The notes under the pieces: generated by a model | Seen by the model: the letters and a program-made list of their open reading frames with translations, nothing else | Told to the model about the DNA's origin: nothing | Database searches by the model: none | Assembly (NCBI RefSeq): GCF_002252755.1 | Contig: NZ_NHOY01000115.1 | Span: 1 to 64,000, forward strand | DNA length: 64,000 nt | DNA from: Halorubrum sp. Hd13 | GTDB taxonomy: Archaea; Halobacteriota; Halobacteria; Halobacteriales; Haloferacaceae | Direction of reading: 5' to 3' | Part shown: piece after piece, positions 51,867 to 60,256 of the stretch | Layout: every line of letters begins with the position of its first letter | How positions within the stretch are numbered: the first letter of the stretch is position 1 | Position numbers and translations under genes: made by a program

Positions 51867-52853
51867 ATGATATTTGAGGGCCTCCCGACGACCCCCCGAT
51901 CGGAGGAACTCGTCGACAAGGCGTTCTCGCGGGCGGCCCGCGCGGGACGCGCGAAGCGCGGCCACGAGGCGCAGGAGTCGATGTTACGGACCGCCGGCAA
52001 CGTCCTCTCGGACAACCTGGAGAACGTCGTCGTCTCGTGGCCGGACTTCGGCTTCGACGTCGACCCGTTCTACTACGAGCTCGCCGACGCCATCGTCGAC
52101 GTCGACCGCCTCCGGCAGGCGCTCTCGCAGGTGATGTGGGCCAGCCGTCAGATCGAGGACCTGCGCGACGAGTACACGACGAAAGTCCGGAATTCCGACG
52201 TCGACACCGCGCGCAAACACCGGAAACAGGCGTTCGCGCGCATGGCCGACGTGATGGACCAGATCGAAGACGACCTGCGGTACATCGGCGACTCGCGCGA
52301 CCAGCTGAAGGTGCTCCCGGACATCCGGCCCGACGAGCCCGCCATCGTCATCGCCGGCTATCCGAACGTCGGGAAGTCGTCGTTCGTCAACCGCGTCACC
52401 CGCGCCTCCAACGAGATCGCGGAGTACCCGTTCACGACCCGCGGCGTCCAGATCGGTCACTTCGAGCGGGACCACGTCCGGTACCAGATCGTCGACACCC
52501 CCGGCCTGCTCGACCGCCCGGAAGAGGACCGAAACGACATCGAGCGGCAGGCGGTCAGCGCACTCGAACACCTCGCCGACGTCGTCGTCTTCGTGCTCGA
52601 CCCCTCCGGCGACTGCGGCTACCCGCTGGACGTCCAGCTGGAGCTGCGCGAGGAGGTCCGCGAGCTGTTCGGCGACGCGGTCCCGTTCCTCACCGTGGCG
52701 AACAAACACGACCGCTTCGAGGCGGTGCGGGCGGAGTCCGTCGACGCGACGATGAGCGTGACCGAGGACGAGAACGTCGAGGACGTCCTCGACATGGCCG
52801 TCGAGGCGGCCGCGTTCGAGCCGGACCTCCCGACGCGCGACGGCGGGGAGTAG
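51867..52853 (+). CDS. NOG1-type GTPase
   Basis: The 328-aa protein has an N-terminal helical domain typical of Nog1 (IFEGLPTTPRSEELVDKAFSRA, about 1-150). The GTPase motifs are G1 GYPNVGKSS near residue 171, G3 DTPGLL near 213 and G4 NKHD near 280. Nog1 is a 60S-subunit assembly factor in eukaryotes. The archaeal protein probably assists large-subunit maturation; that is inference. A CTTATAC box precedes ATG 51867 by ~28 nt. Confidence 0.9.
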   Translation: MIFEGLPTTPRSEELVDKAFSRAARAGRAKRGHEAQESMLRTAGNVLSDNLENVVVSWPDFGFDVDPFYYELADAIVDVDRLRQALSQVMWASRQIEDLRDEYTTKVRNSDVDTARKHRKQAFARMADVMDQIEDDLRYIGDSRDQLKVLPDIRPDEPAIVIAGYPNVGKSSFVNRVTRASNEIAEYPFTTRGVQIGHFERDHVRYQIVDTPGLLDRPEEDRNDIERQAVSALEHLADVVVFVLDPSGDCGYPLDVQLELREEVRELFGDAVPFLTVANKHDRFEAVRAESVDATMSVTEDENVEDVLDMAVEAAAFEPDLPTRDGGE

Positions 52854-52950
52854 CCGGAGAGGCGAGGCGGCGGCGAGCGAGGCGGCGACGAGCGAGCCGC
52901 CGCGGCCCCGAAAGGATGCTTTCAAGCGGGCGCTCGCCGAACCGACGCGT

Positions 52951-54273
52951 ATGTACGACGGTCTCAAGGGATTCCGCGACTTCTACCCCGGGGAGCAGTC
53001 CGCACGCCGGGAAGTGACCGACGCGATCGAGGACGCCGCGAGCCGGTACGGCTTCCGCGAGATCGCCACCCCCGCCCTAGAGCGGACGGAGATGTACGTC
53101 GACAAGTCCGGCGAGGAGATCGTCGAGGAGCTGTACGCCTTCGACGACAAGGGCGGCCGCGGCGTCTCCATGACGCCGGAGCTCACCCCCACCGTCGCCC
53201 GGATGGTCGTCGCGAAGGGCCAGGAGCTGTCGAAGCCGATCAAGTGGGTCTCAACCCGCCCGTTCTGGCGCTACGAGCAGGTCCAGCAGGGCCGGTTCCG
53301 CGAGTTCTACCAGACGAACATCGACGTGTTCGGCTCGTCCGCGCCCGAGGCCGACGCCGAGGTGCTCGCGGTCGCCGCCGACGCGCTCACCGACCTCGGG
53401 CTCACCGGCGACGACTTCGAGTTCCGCGTCTCGCACCGCGACATCCTCGGCGGGCTCGTCCGGGCGCTCGCCGCCGATCCCGACGCGGTCGACACCGCCG
53501 CGGCGATCCGCGCGGTCGACAAGCGCGCGAAGGTCGACGACGGCGAGTACCTCGGACTCCTCTCGGACGCGGGGCTCGACCGCGCGACCGCCCGCGAGTT
53601 CGACGACCTCATCTCGGGCGTCGACGCCCCCGAGGACCTCGACGCGGTGGCCGAGGCCGGCGGCGAGGAGGTCGCGGCCGCGGTCGAGAACCTGCGGAAC
53701 GTGCTCGCCGCGGCCGACGACTTCGGCGCGGGCGAGTTCTGCGAGGTCTCGCTGACGACCGCCCGCGGGCTCGACTACTACACCGGCGTCGTCTTCGAGT
53801 GCTTCGACTCCACGGGCGAGGTGTCGCGCTCGGTCTTCGGCGGCGGGCGCTACGACGACCTGATCGAGAGCTTCGGCGGCCAGCCGACCCCCGCGGTCGG
53901 GGTCGCGCCCGGCCACGCCACCCTCAAGCTCCTCTGTCAGCGCGCCGGCGTCTGGCCCGACGAGGAGCTCTCGACCGACTACTACGTGCTCAGCGTGGGC
54001 GACACGCGGGGCGAGGCGGCCGCGCTCGCCCGCGACCTCCGCGCGCTCGACGACGGCGTCGTCGTCGAGAGCGACGTCTCCGGTCGCTCGTTCGGCGCCC
54101 AACTCGGCTACGCCGACTCGATCAACGCCGAGACCGTCGTGGTCGTCGGCGAGCGCGACCTCGGGAACGGCGAGTACACGGTGAAAGACATGGCGAGCGG
54201 CGACGAGACGACCGTGCCGGTCGAGGAGTTCCCGCCCGAGGACGGGCTCTCGACGTACGAGGACGACGAGTAG
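52951..54273 (+). CDS. hisS: Histidyl-tRNA synthetase
   Basis: The 440-aa class II synthetase has MTPELTPTVARMV (motif 1 region), KWVSTRPFWRYEQVQQGRFREFYQ near residue 94 (motif 2), the HisA blocks LTTARGLDYYTGVVFE near 268 and GGGRYDDLIESFGG near 297, and a C-terminal anticodon-binding domain (~350-430). It charges tRNA-His. The N-terminus MYDGLKGFRDFYP fits the family. It is the only aminoacyl-tRNA synthetase in the window. Confidence 0.95.
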   Translation: MYDGLKGFRDFYPGEQSARREVTDAIEDAASRYGFREIATPALERTEMYVDKSGEEIVEELYAFDDKGGRGVSMTPELTPTVARMVVAKGQELSKPIKWVSTRPFWRYEQVQQGRFREFYQTNIDVFGSSAPEADAEVLAVAADALTDLGLTGDDFEFRVSHRDILGGLVRALAADPDAVDTAAAIRAVDKRAKVDDGEYLGLLSDAGLDRATAREFDDLISGVDAPEDLDAVAEAGGEEVAAAVENLRNVLAAADDFGAGEFCEVSLTTARGLDYYTGVVFECFDSTGEVSRSVFGGGRYDDLIESFGGQPTPAVGVAPGHATLKLLCQRAGVWPDEELSTDYYVLSVGDTRGEAAALARDLRALDDGVVVESDVSGRSFGAQLGYADSINAETVVVVGERDLGNGEYTVKDMASGDETTVPVEEFPPEDGLSTYEDDE

Positions 54274-54352
54274 CGGGCGGCGGACGACGAGTCGCGACGA
54301 GACGGCGGGAGTCCTGAATCCTTTTCAGGGTCGCGACGGGACCGGAGGAACG

Positions 54353-55429
54353 ATGATCCCGCTCGCGACAGCGATGCCGCCGACCGAGGTCGCCCTCCGC
54401 GTGGCGGCCGGCGTCGCCCTCATCCTGATCAACGCGTACTTCGTGGCGGTCGAGTTCGCCCTCACGCGGCTCCGGCAGTATCCGGAGTCGGAGATCGACA
54501 CCCCCGGACTGCGGCGCGCGTGGGAGATGACGGACGACCTGGAGTTCTACCTCACCACCTGTCAGGTGTGGATCTCCGGGACGAGTATCGCCCTCGGTAT
54601 CGTCGCGGAGCCGGGGCTCGCCGCGTTGTTCGCACCGATATTCGCGAACACGGCGTTCGCGTCAGCGGGCGCCGGGTCGCTGCTGGGCTTTTTCATCATC
54701 AACATGGTCCACCTCACCCACGGCGAGCAGACCCCGACGTACCTCGGCGTCGAGCGCTCGAAGCAGGTCGCCGGGTACGGCGCGCGGCCGCTGTACTGGT
54801 TCGCGTGGCTCATCTCGCCGCTGATCAAGTTCGGCGACTGGGTCGCGAAGGCCACCCTCGGGCTGTTCGGCGTCGAGATGACCGGGTCGTGGACCGAGAC
54901 CGAAAGCGAGGTGTTGGAGACGCGCGCGGAGCTCCGCAACCGCCTCGGGTCGATGATGGAGGAGGTCGAGCTCCCCGAGGAGCGCCGCGAGGAGGTCCTC
55001 AACGCGCTCGCCGTCGACGAGCTCGGCGTGGCGGACCTGATGACGCCGGCCGACGAGGTCGTCTCGCTGTCGACGTCGGCGTCGATCGAGGAGAACCTCG
55101 ACCGGATTCGCGACACGCCGCACACGCGGTTCCCGCTCGTGGGCGACGGTCCGAACGACTTCGAAGGGATCGTGTACGCCCCGTCGATCGTGAGCCGCTT
55201 CGAGGAGCTCCGGGCGGGGGAGACGACGTTCGAGGAGATCGCCGCCCCGCCGGTGACGGTCTCGCCGGAGACGAGCATCAGCGACGCATACGACCAGTTC
55301 CAGGCTGAGTCACAGGAGCTCGCGCTCGTCATCGAGGACGGCGAGATCGTCGGGCTCCTCACCGCGACCGACGCGCTGGAGGCGGTGATGGGACAGCTCG
55401 AGGACCCGCTCGACGCGGGCGATCTGTAG
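54353..55429 (+). CDS. CNNM/HlyC-CorC family membrane protein with CBS pair
   Basis: The 358-aa protein has a CNNM domain (about 10-175) with three to four TM helices, including NAYFVAVEFALTRLRQYP near residue 24 and a CQVWISGTSIALGIVAEPGLA region near 63. A CBS pair covers ~215-350 (VADLMTPADEVVSLS and GLLTATDALEAV). Relatives affect magnesium or cobalt efflux. The usual G-E-x-x-P-K motif reads HGEQTPTYLG here. A 6-bp hairpin (54313-54329) lies ahead of the gene around its promoter. Confidence 0.88.
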   Translation: MIPLATAMPPTEVALRVAAGVALILINAYFVAVEFALTRLRQYPESEIDTPGLRRAWEMTDDLEFYLTTCQVWISGTSIALGIVAEPGLAALFAPIFANTAFASAGAGSLLGFFIINMVHLTHGEQTPTYLGVERSKQVAGYGARPLYWFAWLISPLIKFGDWVAKATLGLFGVEMTGSWTETESEVLETRAELRNRLGSMMEEVELPEERREEVLNALAVDELGVADLMTPADEVVSLSTSASIEENLDRIRDTPHTRFPLVGDGPNDFEGIVYAPSIVSRFEELRAGETTFEEIAAPPVTVSPETSISDAYDQFQAESQELALVIEDGEIVGLLTATDALEAVMGQLEDPLDAGDL

Positions 55430-55444
55430 GCTGTCGGCGTCGAC

Positions 55445-55570
55445 CGCGACGGCGACGGGGGAGCGCTCTCGTCACGGCCGCGACGGCGACGGGGGAGCGC
55501 TCTCGTCACGGCCGCGACGGCGACGGGGGAGCGCTCTCGTCACGGCCGCGACGGCGACGCAGGAGCGCTA
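55445..55570. repeat. 34-bp tandem repeat, three full copies and one partial
   Basis: The unit CGCGACGGCGACGGGGGAGC plus 14 bases occurs at 55445-55478, 55479-55512 and 55513-55546. A diverged partial copy follows to ~55570. It fills the gap between two convergent genes and ends at the stop codon of the next one. Confidence 0.92.
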
Positions 55571-56017
55571 CTCGAACGCCTCGCGCAGGAACACTAGGGC
55601 CCCGCCCAGCATCGCGAGGTTGCCGAAGAAGGCCAGCCGCTCGCCGCTCTTGTCGTCCTCGTCGGCGTTCCAGAAGTCGTGCATCGTCGCGGTCACGACC
55701 GTGAGGAACGTCACGGCCGCACCCGTCGTGATACGGGGGGCTCGCCACAGCGCGATCCCGATCCCCGAGACGAGCATCATCCCCGACGCGAACGGGGCCG
55801 CGAGGTCGGGGGCGGGGACCCCGGCCGACTCCGCGTACTCGATCGTCTCGTCCATGTCGCGGAAGTCCTCGGAGGCCTGCGCCGCCAGTCCGACCCCGAG
55901 CAGCACGCGGCCGAGCCGCGAGGGCGCGCCGCGGCCGCCGGTCGTCGGCTCCTCGTCGCCCGGCGTCGTCTCGGCCGCCTCGGTGTCGCCGGCGTGGTCG
56001 GTGTCGTCGTCGGTCAT
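55568..56017 (-). CDS. DoxX-like small membrane protein
   Basis: The 149-aa protein has a disordered acidic N-terminus (~1-32). Four hydrophobic segments follow, starting with LGRVLLGVGLAAQASEDFRDMDETI and ending in LAFFGNLAMLGGALVFLREAFE. This is the usual DoxX pattern; the molecular role is unknown. The ATG at 56017 lies ~27 nt after an ATTTATG box. Its 3' end is the terminal part of the 34-bp tandem repeat. Confidence 0.78.
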   Translation of the reverse strand: MTDDDTDHAGDTEAAETTPGDEEPTTGGRGAPSRLGRVLLGVGLAAQASEDFRDMDETIEYAESAGVPAPDLAAPFASGMMLVSGIGIALWRAPRITTGAAVTFLTVVTATMHDFWNADEDDKSGERLAFFGNLAMLGGALVFLREAFE

Positions 56018-56047
56018 GTGTGGACGCACGGTAGCGTGCCACATAAA

Positions 56048-56119
56048 TCGACGTGCGGGATGACGCGGACGTCGACGTGCGGGATGACGCGGACATCGAC
56101 GTGCGAGAGGGCGCGGAGC
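56048..56119. repeat. 24-bp tandem repeat, three copies
   Basis: TCGACGTGCGGGATGACGCG plus four bases is at 56048-56071 and 56072-56095 (one difference). A diverged third copy lies at 56096-56119. It sits just upstream of the TATA-like box of the DoxX-like gene and downstream of the ABC permease gene. Confidence 0.9.
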
Positions 56120-56147
56120 GCGCGGGCGTCGGGCGGCGGTCGCCGAC

Positions 56148-56927
56148 TTACCCCCAGTTCCACCGGGCGTGGAGCCGGCGGACCGACAGGTCGAGCCAGA
56201 AGCCGATGAAGCCGATCACCAGCATGATCGCGGGGATCTCCGCGTAGGAGAACCGGTCGCGGGCGTCGAGGATGAGGTAGCCCAGCCCGGTGTTGACCCC
56301 GAGCATCTCCGCGGGGACGAGGATGATCCAGAGGATGCCGATCGAGAGGCGGATCCCCGTCAGCATGTCCGGGATCACCGCGGGGACGACGACCCGGCGG
56401 AGCAGGGCGCGCGTGTCGCCGCCGAGCGACTCGCCGACCGTGATCCAGTCGTCGTCGATGGTCGCGATCCCGTGGGCCGTGTTCAACACGATCGGCCAGA
56501 GGCCGGCCATAAACATCACGAACACCGCCGACCGGGTCCCCACGCCGAAGACGATGATGGCGATCGGGAACCACGCCAGCGGGGAGATCATCCGCATGAA
56601 CTGGAAGAGGACCGTCGTCGCGCGCTCGGCCGCCTCGAAGTAGCCGACGACGACCCCGATCGGGAGCCCGACCGTCAGGCAGAGCGCGAGCGCGAGCCCG
56701 AACCGGTAGACGCTGACGAGCACGTGGTCGTAGAACTCGGGCGAGACGACGAGCTCGGCGAGGACGGCGACCGTCGCCGCCGGCGCGAAGTTCGTGATGA
56801 TGCCGCTCCCGAGCGCCGTCACCGCCCACCAGACGGCGAGGCCGCCGAGGAGTCCGACCGCCGGCAGCAGGCGGCCGCGCTCCCCGAGCAGCTCAGAACC
56901 GTATCGTCTCCTGTCTCTCGTAGCCAT
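56148..56927 (-). CDS. ABC transporter permease (NrtB/SsuC type)
   Basis: The 259-aa protein has six TM helices. The coupling-loop EAA-type motif reads GESLGGDTRALLRRVVVPAVIPDMLTGIR near residue 165. NrtB/SsuC/TauC-like blocks include MRMISPLAWFPIAIIVFGVG near 110 and WIILVPAEMLGVNTGLGYLI near 202. It forms the membrane channel of an importer. Its start overlaps the end of the binding-protein gene by 35 bp, so the genes are tightly coupled. Confidence 0.92.
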   Translation of the reverse strand: MATRDRRRYGSELLGERGRLLPAVGLLGGLAVWWAVTALGSGIITNFAPAATVAVLAELVVSPEFYDHVLVSVYRFGLALALCLTVGLPIGVVVGYFEAAERATTVLFQFMRMISPLAWFPIAIIVFGVGTRSAVFVMFMAGLWPIVLNTAHGIATIDDDWITVGESLGGDTRALLRRVVVPAVIPDMLTGIRLSIGILWIILVPAEMLGVNTGLGYLILDARDRFSYAEIPAIMLVIGFIGFWLDLSVRRLHARWNWG

Positions 56928-58203
56928 CTTCCTCTGGGACGTCGAACGCCGGCGGGCCGCCGGCTTCTTCCAGCGCTGTGCGAACGGGGTCGTACGCGAC
57001 GAGGTCGTCGGCGACCTCGGCGGGCTCTAACTCGTCGAGGAAGGCGTCCTCGCCCTCCACGCGGGTCTCGCGCATGCGACGGATCAGCTCCTCCGTGTAC
57101 GAGGGGTACGGGTACGGGTAGAAGCCGATCCGGTCGATGTCCCACTCCTCGTTGCGGATCGCGCCCGATTCGAGGTACGGCTCGTGCTCGTCGTAGTGGG
57201 TGAGCGCGCGGTCGATCGGCTCGGGCCCCTGCGGCAGCAGGCCGCTCTCCGCCGAGGAGAGCAGCCGCGCGGCCTCGGACCGATTCCCTCGGAGGTACTG
57301 CTGGGCGTCGACGAGCCCGCTCATCACGTCGGTCGTCCACTCCGGCCGCGACTGCACCAGCTCCTCGCGCATCACGACGACGCAGCAGGCGTGCTCGCGC
57401 CAGACGTCGCCGGTGAACCGCAGGATCTTCCCGCCGGCGTCGAGCTCGCCGATCGCGTTGAACGGCTCGGCGACGATGTACCCCTCGATGGAGCCGTTCT
57501 CGAGCGCCGCGGGCATGTCCGGCGGCGGCGTCACGACGAGGTTCACCTCGTCGTCCGCCACCTCGTCGGCGGAGGAGTCCGTTCGGGGCGTGAGCCCGTG
57601 CTCGCGGAGCCCCATCTGGAGGATGACGTTGTGGATCGAGTACCAGAACGGAACGGCGACGGTGCCGCCGCCGAGGTCGGACCACTCGTCGACGTCCTGC
57701 TGGACCGTCAGCGCGGAGCCGTCCGTGTGGTCCCACGCGACGACCTGGACGTTCGCGTCCAGCTCGTCGCCGTAGCGCATCCACACCGTCATCGGCATCA
57801 GGAAGTGGGCGACGTTGACCTCGCCGGAGAGGAACGCCTCCGCGAGGTCGGACCAGCCGCGGAACAGTTTCGGCTCCGCGGCGTCGACGCCGTGGTCGGC
57901 GAAGTGGTCGTTGGCGTATCCCGTCAGCAGGGGCGCCGAGTCCGTGATCGGGAGGTAGCCGATCTCCGCGGTCGGCGGGCCGTCGCCCTCCCCGCCGCCC
58001 CCGAGACAGCCGGCCGTCGAGCCGACGCCGGCCGCCGCGAGCGACGCCAGCCCGGACTCCTTCATGAATTCGCGTCGGGAGAGCCCGCTCGTGCGGGCCG
58101 TCTCCGAGGGGTTCCGCCAGCCGGCGCCGCCGACGAGCTCGCGCGCGCTCTCGGCGACATCGGGGTCGACGTCGTCGTGGTTCGTGTGATGATCGTGCGT
58201 CAT
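56893..58203 (-). CDS. ABC substrate-binding lipoprotein (CmpA/NrtA-like, Tat)
   Basis: The 436-aa protein has a long His/Asp-rich N-terminus (MTHDHHTNHDDVDPD). A Tat motif SRREFMKESG follows near residue 42, then a lipobox STAGC near 63-66. The mature part is a type II binding fold resembling nitrate/bicarbonate or alkanesulfonate binding proteins, with IGYLPITDSAPLLTGYANDHFADHGVD near 82 and EGYIVAEPFNAIGELDAGGKI near 230. The ligand is not predictable. The ATG overlaps the ATPase stop (ATGA). Confidence 0.88.
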   Translation of the reverse strand: MTHDHHTNHDDVDPDVAESARELVGGAGWRNPSETARTSGLSRREFMKESGLASLAAAGVGSTAGCLGGGGEGDGPPTAEIGYLPITDSAPLLTGYANDHFADHGVDAAEPKLFRGWSDLAEAFLSGEVNVAHFLMPMTVWMRYGDELDANVQVVAWDHTDGSALTVQQDVDEWSDLGGGTVAVPFWYSIHNVILQMGLREHGLTPRTDSSADEVADDEVNLVVTPPPDMPAALENGSIEGYIVAEPFNAIGELDAGGKILRFTGDVWREHACCVVVMREELVQSRPEWTTDVMSGLVDAQQYLRGNRSEAARLLSSAESGLLPQGPEPIDRALTHYDEHEPYLESGAIRNEEWDIDRIGFYPYPYPSYTEELIRRMRETRVEGEDAFLDELEPAEVADDLVAYDPVRTALEEAGGPPAFDVPEEDGYERQETIRF

Positions 58204-59054
58204 TCGAGTCCAACCGCCTCCAACTGTTCGAAGGTCGCCGCCCGCTCCGCGAGGAACGCCTCGTCGTCCCGCGACCGCGTCTCGCTGTCGATCCGCTCGA
58301 CGTGTTCGATGCCCGCCGGGACCGGTCCCATTATCGCGACGCGGTCACCGAGGTACACCGCCTCGTCGATGTCGTGCGTGACGAACACGGCGGTGACGCC
58401 GAGCTCGTCGACGATCCGCAACAGCTCGTCCTGCAGCTCCATCTTCGTCAGCTGGTCGAGCGCAGAGAACGGCTCGTCGAGGAGCAGCACCTCGGGCTCG
58501 TTCGCGAGCGTCCGCGCGAGCGACGCGCGCTGCGCCATCCCGCCCGACAGGTCCGCGGTGTCGGCGTCCGCGACGCCGTCGAGCCCGACGAGGTCGAGCA
58601 GCTCGTCGATCAGGTCGGGGTCGGGCTCCTCGCCGCGGAGCTTCGGGCCGACTTCGACGTTCTCTCGCACCGAGAGCCACGGGTACAGCAGGGGGTCTTG
58701 GAAGACGACGCCCCACCGGTAGTCCGGGCCCGTCACCCGGTCGCCGTCGATCTCGACGCGGCCGCCGGTCGGCTCTTCGAGTCCCGCGAGCAGGTGCAGG
58801 AGGGTCGTCTTGCCGCAGCCGGACGGGCCGAGCAGACAGCAGACCTCGCCGGGGTCGACCGCGAGGTCGAGCCCGTCGAAGACGAGGGTCTCGTCGTACC
58901 GCTTCGTGAGGTCGCTGGCGACGACCGGCGCCGCGTCGGTCGCGCGACGGCCGTCGACGTCGGCGTCGGCGCCGACCGCGGACGCGGATTCGGGCCGGAC
59001 GGCGGACTCCTCGTCGCCGTCGTCGGTCGCCGCCGCGCGGGACTCGAGGGACAT
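58200..59054 (-). CDS. ABC transporter ATP-binding protein (SsuB/TauB/NrtD type)
   Basis: The 284-aa ATPase has Walker A LLGPSGCGKTTLLH near residue 75, the Q-loop VVFQDPLLYPWLSVRENV near 117, signature LSGGMAQRASLARTLA near 168 and Walker B VLLLDEPFSALDQLT. The H-loop is FVTHDIDEAV. This is the pattern of nitrate/sulfonate/taurine importers. A disordered, acidic ~45-residue N-terminus precedes the domain. It lies 3 nt after the first binding-protein gene and overlaps the next by ATGA. Confidence 0.93.
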   Translation of the reverse strand: MSLESRAAATDDGDEESAVRPESASAVGADADVDGRRATDAAPVVASDLTKRYDETLVFDGLDLAVDPGEVCCLLGPSGCGKTTLLHLLAGLEEPTGGRVEIDGDRVTGPDYRWGVVFQDPLLYPWLSVRENVEVGPKLRGEEPDPDLIDELLDLVGLDGVADADTADLSGGMAQRASLARTLANEPEVLLLDEPFSALDQLTKMELQDELLRIVDELGVTAVFVTHDIDEAVYLGDRVAIMGPVPAGIEHVERIDSETRSRDDEAFLAERAATFEQLEAVGLE

Positions 59055-59057
59055 CGA

Positions 59058-60011
59058 TCAGTCCGCCGTCGCCTCGGGCTCGTCCTCTTCGGACGCCGCC
59101 TCGTCGTCCGGGATGACGCCCTCGTCATCGAGCTCTTCCGCGGTCCCGATGTCAGCGTCGTCGGGGACGAACCCCTTCTCGCGCATCCAGTCCGTGGTCG
59201 CGCCGATCCGGTCCTCGTCGGGGGCGCGCACGGGGAGGAACTCGCGGAGCTCGAACTCCTCGCGGAGCCGGTCGAAGTTCACGTCGTCGAAGGCCGCCTT
59301 GTCGGCCGCCTCGTCTTCCAGCAGCCCGACGTACCGGTCGGTGTACCCGTCGAGGTCGTCGTTGATGTCGGCGACCGCGCGGTTCAGCGCCGCGAGGAAC
59401 CCCTCCAGCTTCTCCGGCTCGGGCTGCTCGCGCGTGGTGATGGCGGCGCGGCACGGGCCGTCGAACACCTCCTTCAGCTCCTCGTCGTAGCGGCCGAGCG
59501 TGACGAACGGCTCCAGCACCGCGATGGAGTCGACCTCGCCCTCTTTCACCGCGTCGAAGCGCTCCTCCGCCTCGCCGACGTGTTCGAGGACGACCTCGTC
59601 GTCCTCGAACCCCTCGTTCTCCAGCATCTCGCGCATCGAGTAGAAGGAGGTGGCGTACTTGTTGATCCCGACGGAGCGACCGCGCAGGTCGTCGATGGTC
59701 TCGGCGTCGTCGTCGGCGTCAACGAACACGACGCGGTCCCACTCGCTGTAGGAGCCGACGATGTCGCGGTCGGTCTCGGAGACCTCTTGGACCGCGTTCC
59801 ACTCGCAGACGCCGTGGGTGCCGCCGTCCTCGTCCATGTCGTCCCACCAGTCGGCGTCGAAGGCGTTCTCGCCCTCGAAGTCCTGCGTCCCGGGCGCGAA
59901 GTACGAGAGGTCGGCGTCGACGCCCTCGTCCTCGAAGTACCCGTTCTCTTCCGCGACGTCTTGCACCAGTCTCCACGTGAAGTATTCGTGGGAGACATTG
60001 AGATCTGACAT
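59058..60011 (-). CDS. NMT1/THI5/SsuA-like periplasmic-binding fold protein without export signal
   Basis: The 317-aa protein starts directly with the mature binding fold (MSDLNVSHEYFTWRLVQDVAEENGYFEDEGVD). It continues with the hinge and ligand blocks DLRGRSVGINKYATSFYSMREML near residue 109 and VDSIAVLEPFVTLGRYDEELKE. A highly acidic tail follows ~290. No Sec, Tat or lipobox signal is present, so it should stay in the cytoplasm. It opens the ABC operon, with an ACAATAAAA box ~26 nt before ATG 60011. Possible roles include a THI5-like enzyme, a ligand sensor, or a binding protein that cannot be exported. Confidence 0.82.
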   Translation of the reverse strand: MSDLNVSHEYFTWRLVQDVAEENGYFEDEGVDADLSYFAPGTQDFEGENAFDADWWDDMDEDGGTHGVCEWNAVQEVSETDRDIVGSYSEWDRVVFVDADDDAETIDDLRGRSVGINKYATSFYSMREMLENEGFEDDEVVLEHVGEAEERFDAVKEGEVDSIAVLEPFVTLGRYDEELKEVFDGPCRAAITTREQPEPEKLEGFLAALNRAVADINDDLDGYTDRYVGLLEDEAADKAAFDDVNFDRLREEFELREFLPVRAPDEDRIGATTDWMREKGFVPDDADIGTAEELDDEGVIPDDEAASEEDEPEATAD

Positions 60012-60151
60012 CGAATGCTTCTTAGTTTTATTGTAAGGTATAGCTCCGGAAACCGACAAGGATGAGCGGTGCAACCGGCTTCGCGCAAATGTTGCGGCGG
60101 CCGAACGGGTTCGGTCGGCGGTTCGGCGGAAACGGGATCGTCGATCGGCTC

Positions 60152-60175
60152 AAAACGCCGTCTCACGGGCGTTTT
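60152..60175. terminator. Perfect stem with A/T flanks, likely bidirectional terminator
   Basis: AAAACGCC at 60152-60159 is mirrored by GGCGTTTT at 60168-60175 around an 8-nt loop. It gives a stem followed by four U residues on either strand. It lies between the ABC operon promoter and the 3' end of the Nmad3-like gene. Confidence 0.5.
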
Positions 60176-60256
60176 CGGCCGAGTGAGCGAACGGTTCGCA
60201 TCCGAGATAGCAACAATACTTGTTCGTTTCTCCGTCGCCGTCGGGATGTCTGCGCC

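Noticed and set aside
53244-54317. Long plus-strand frame of 357 codons inside hisS
   Set aside because: It is a shifted-frame shadow of the histidyl-tRNA synthetase gene; its translation is an Arg-rich low-complexity sequence typical of GC-rich shadow frames.
55445-55570. CRISPR array
   Set aside because: The units are directly adjacent with no unique spacers, and no cas genes are present.
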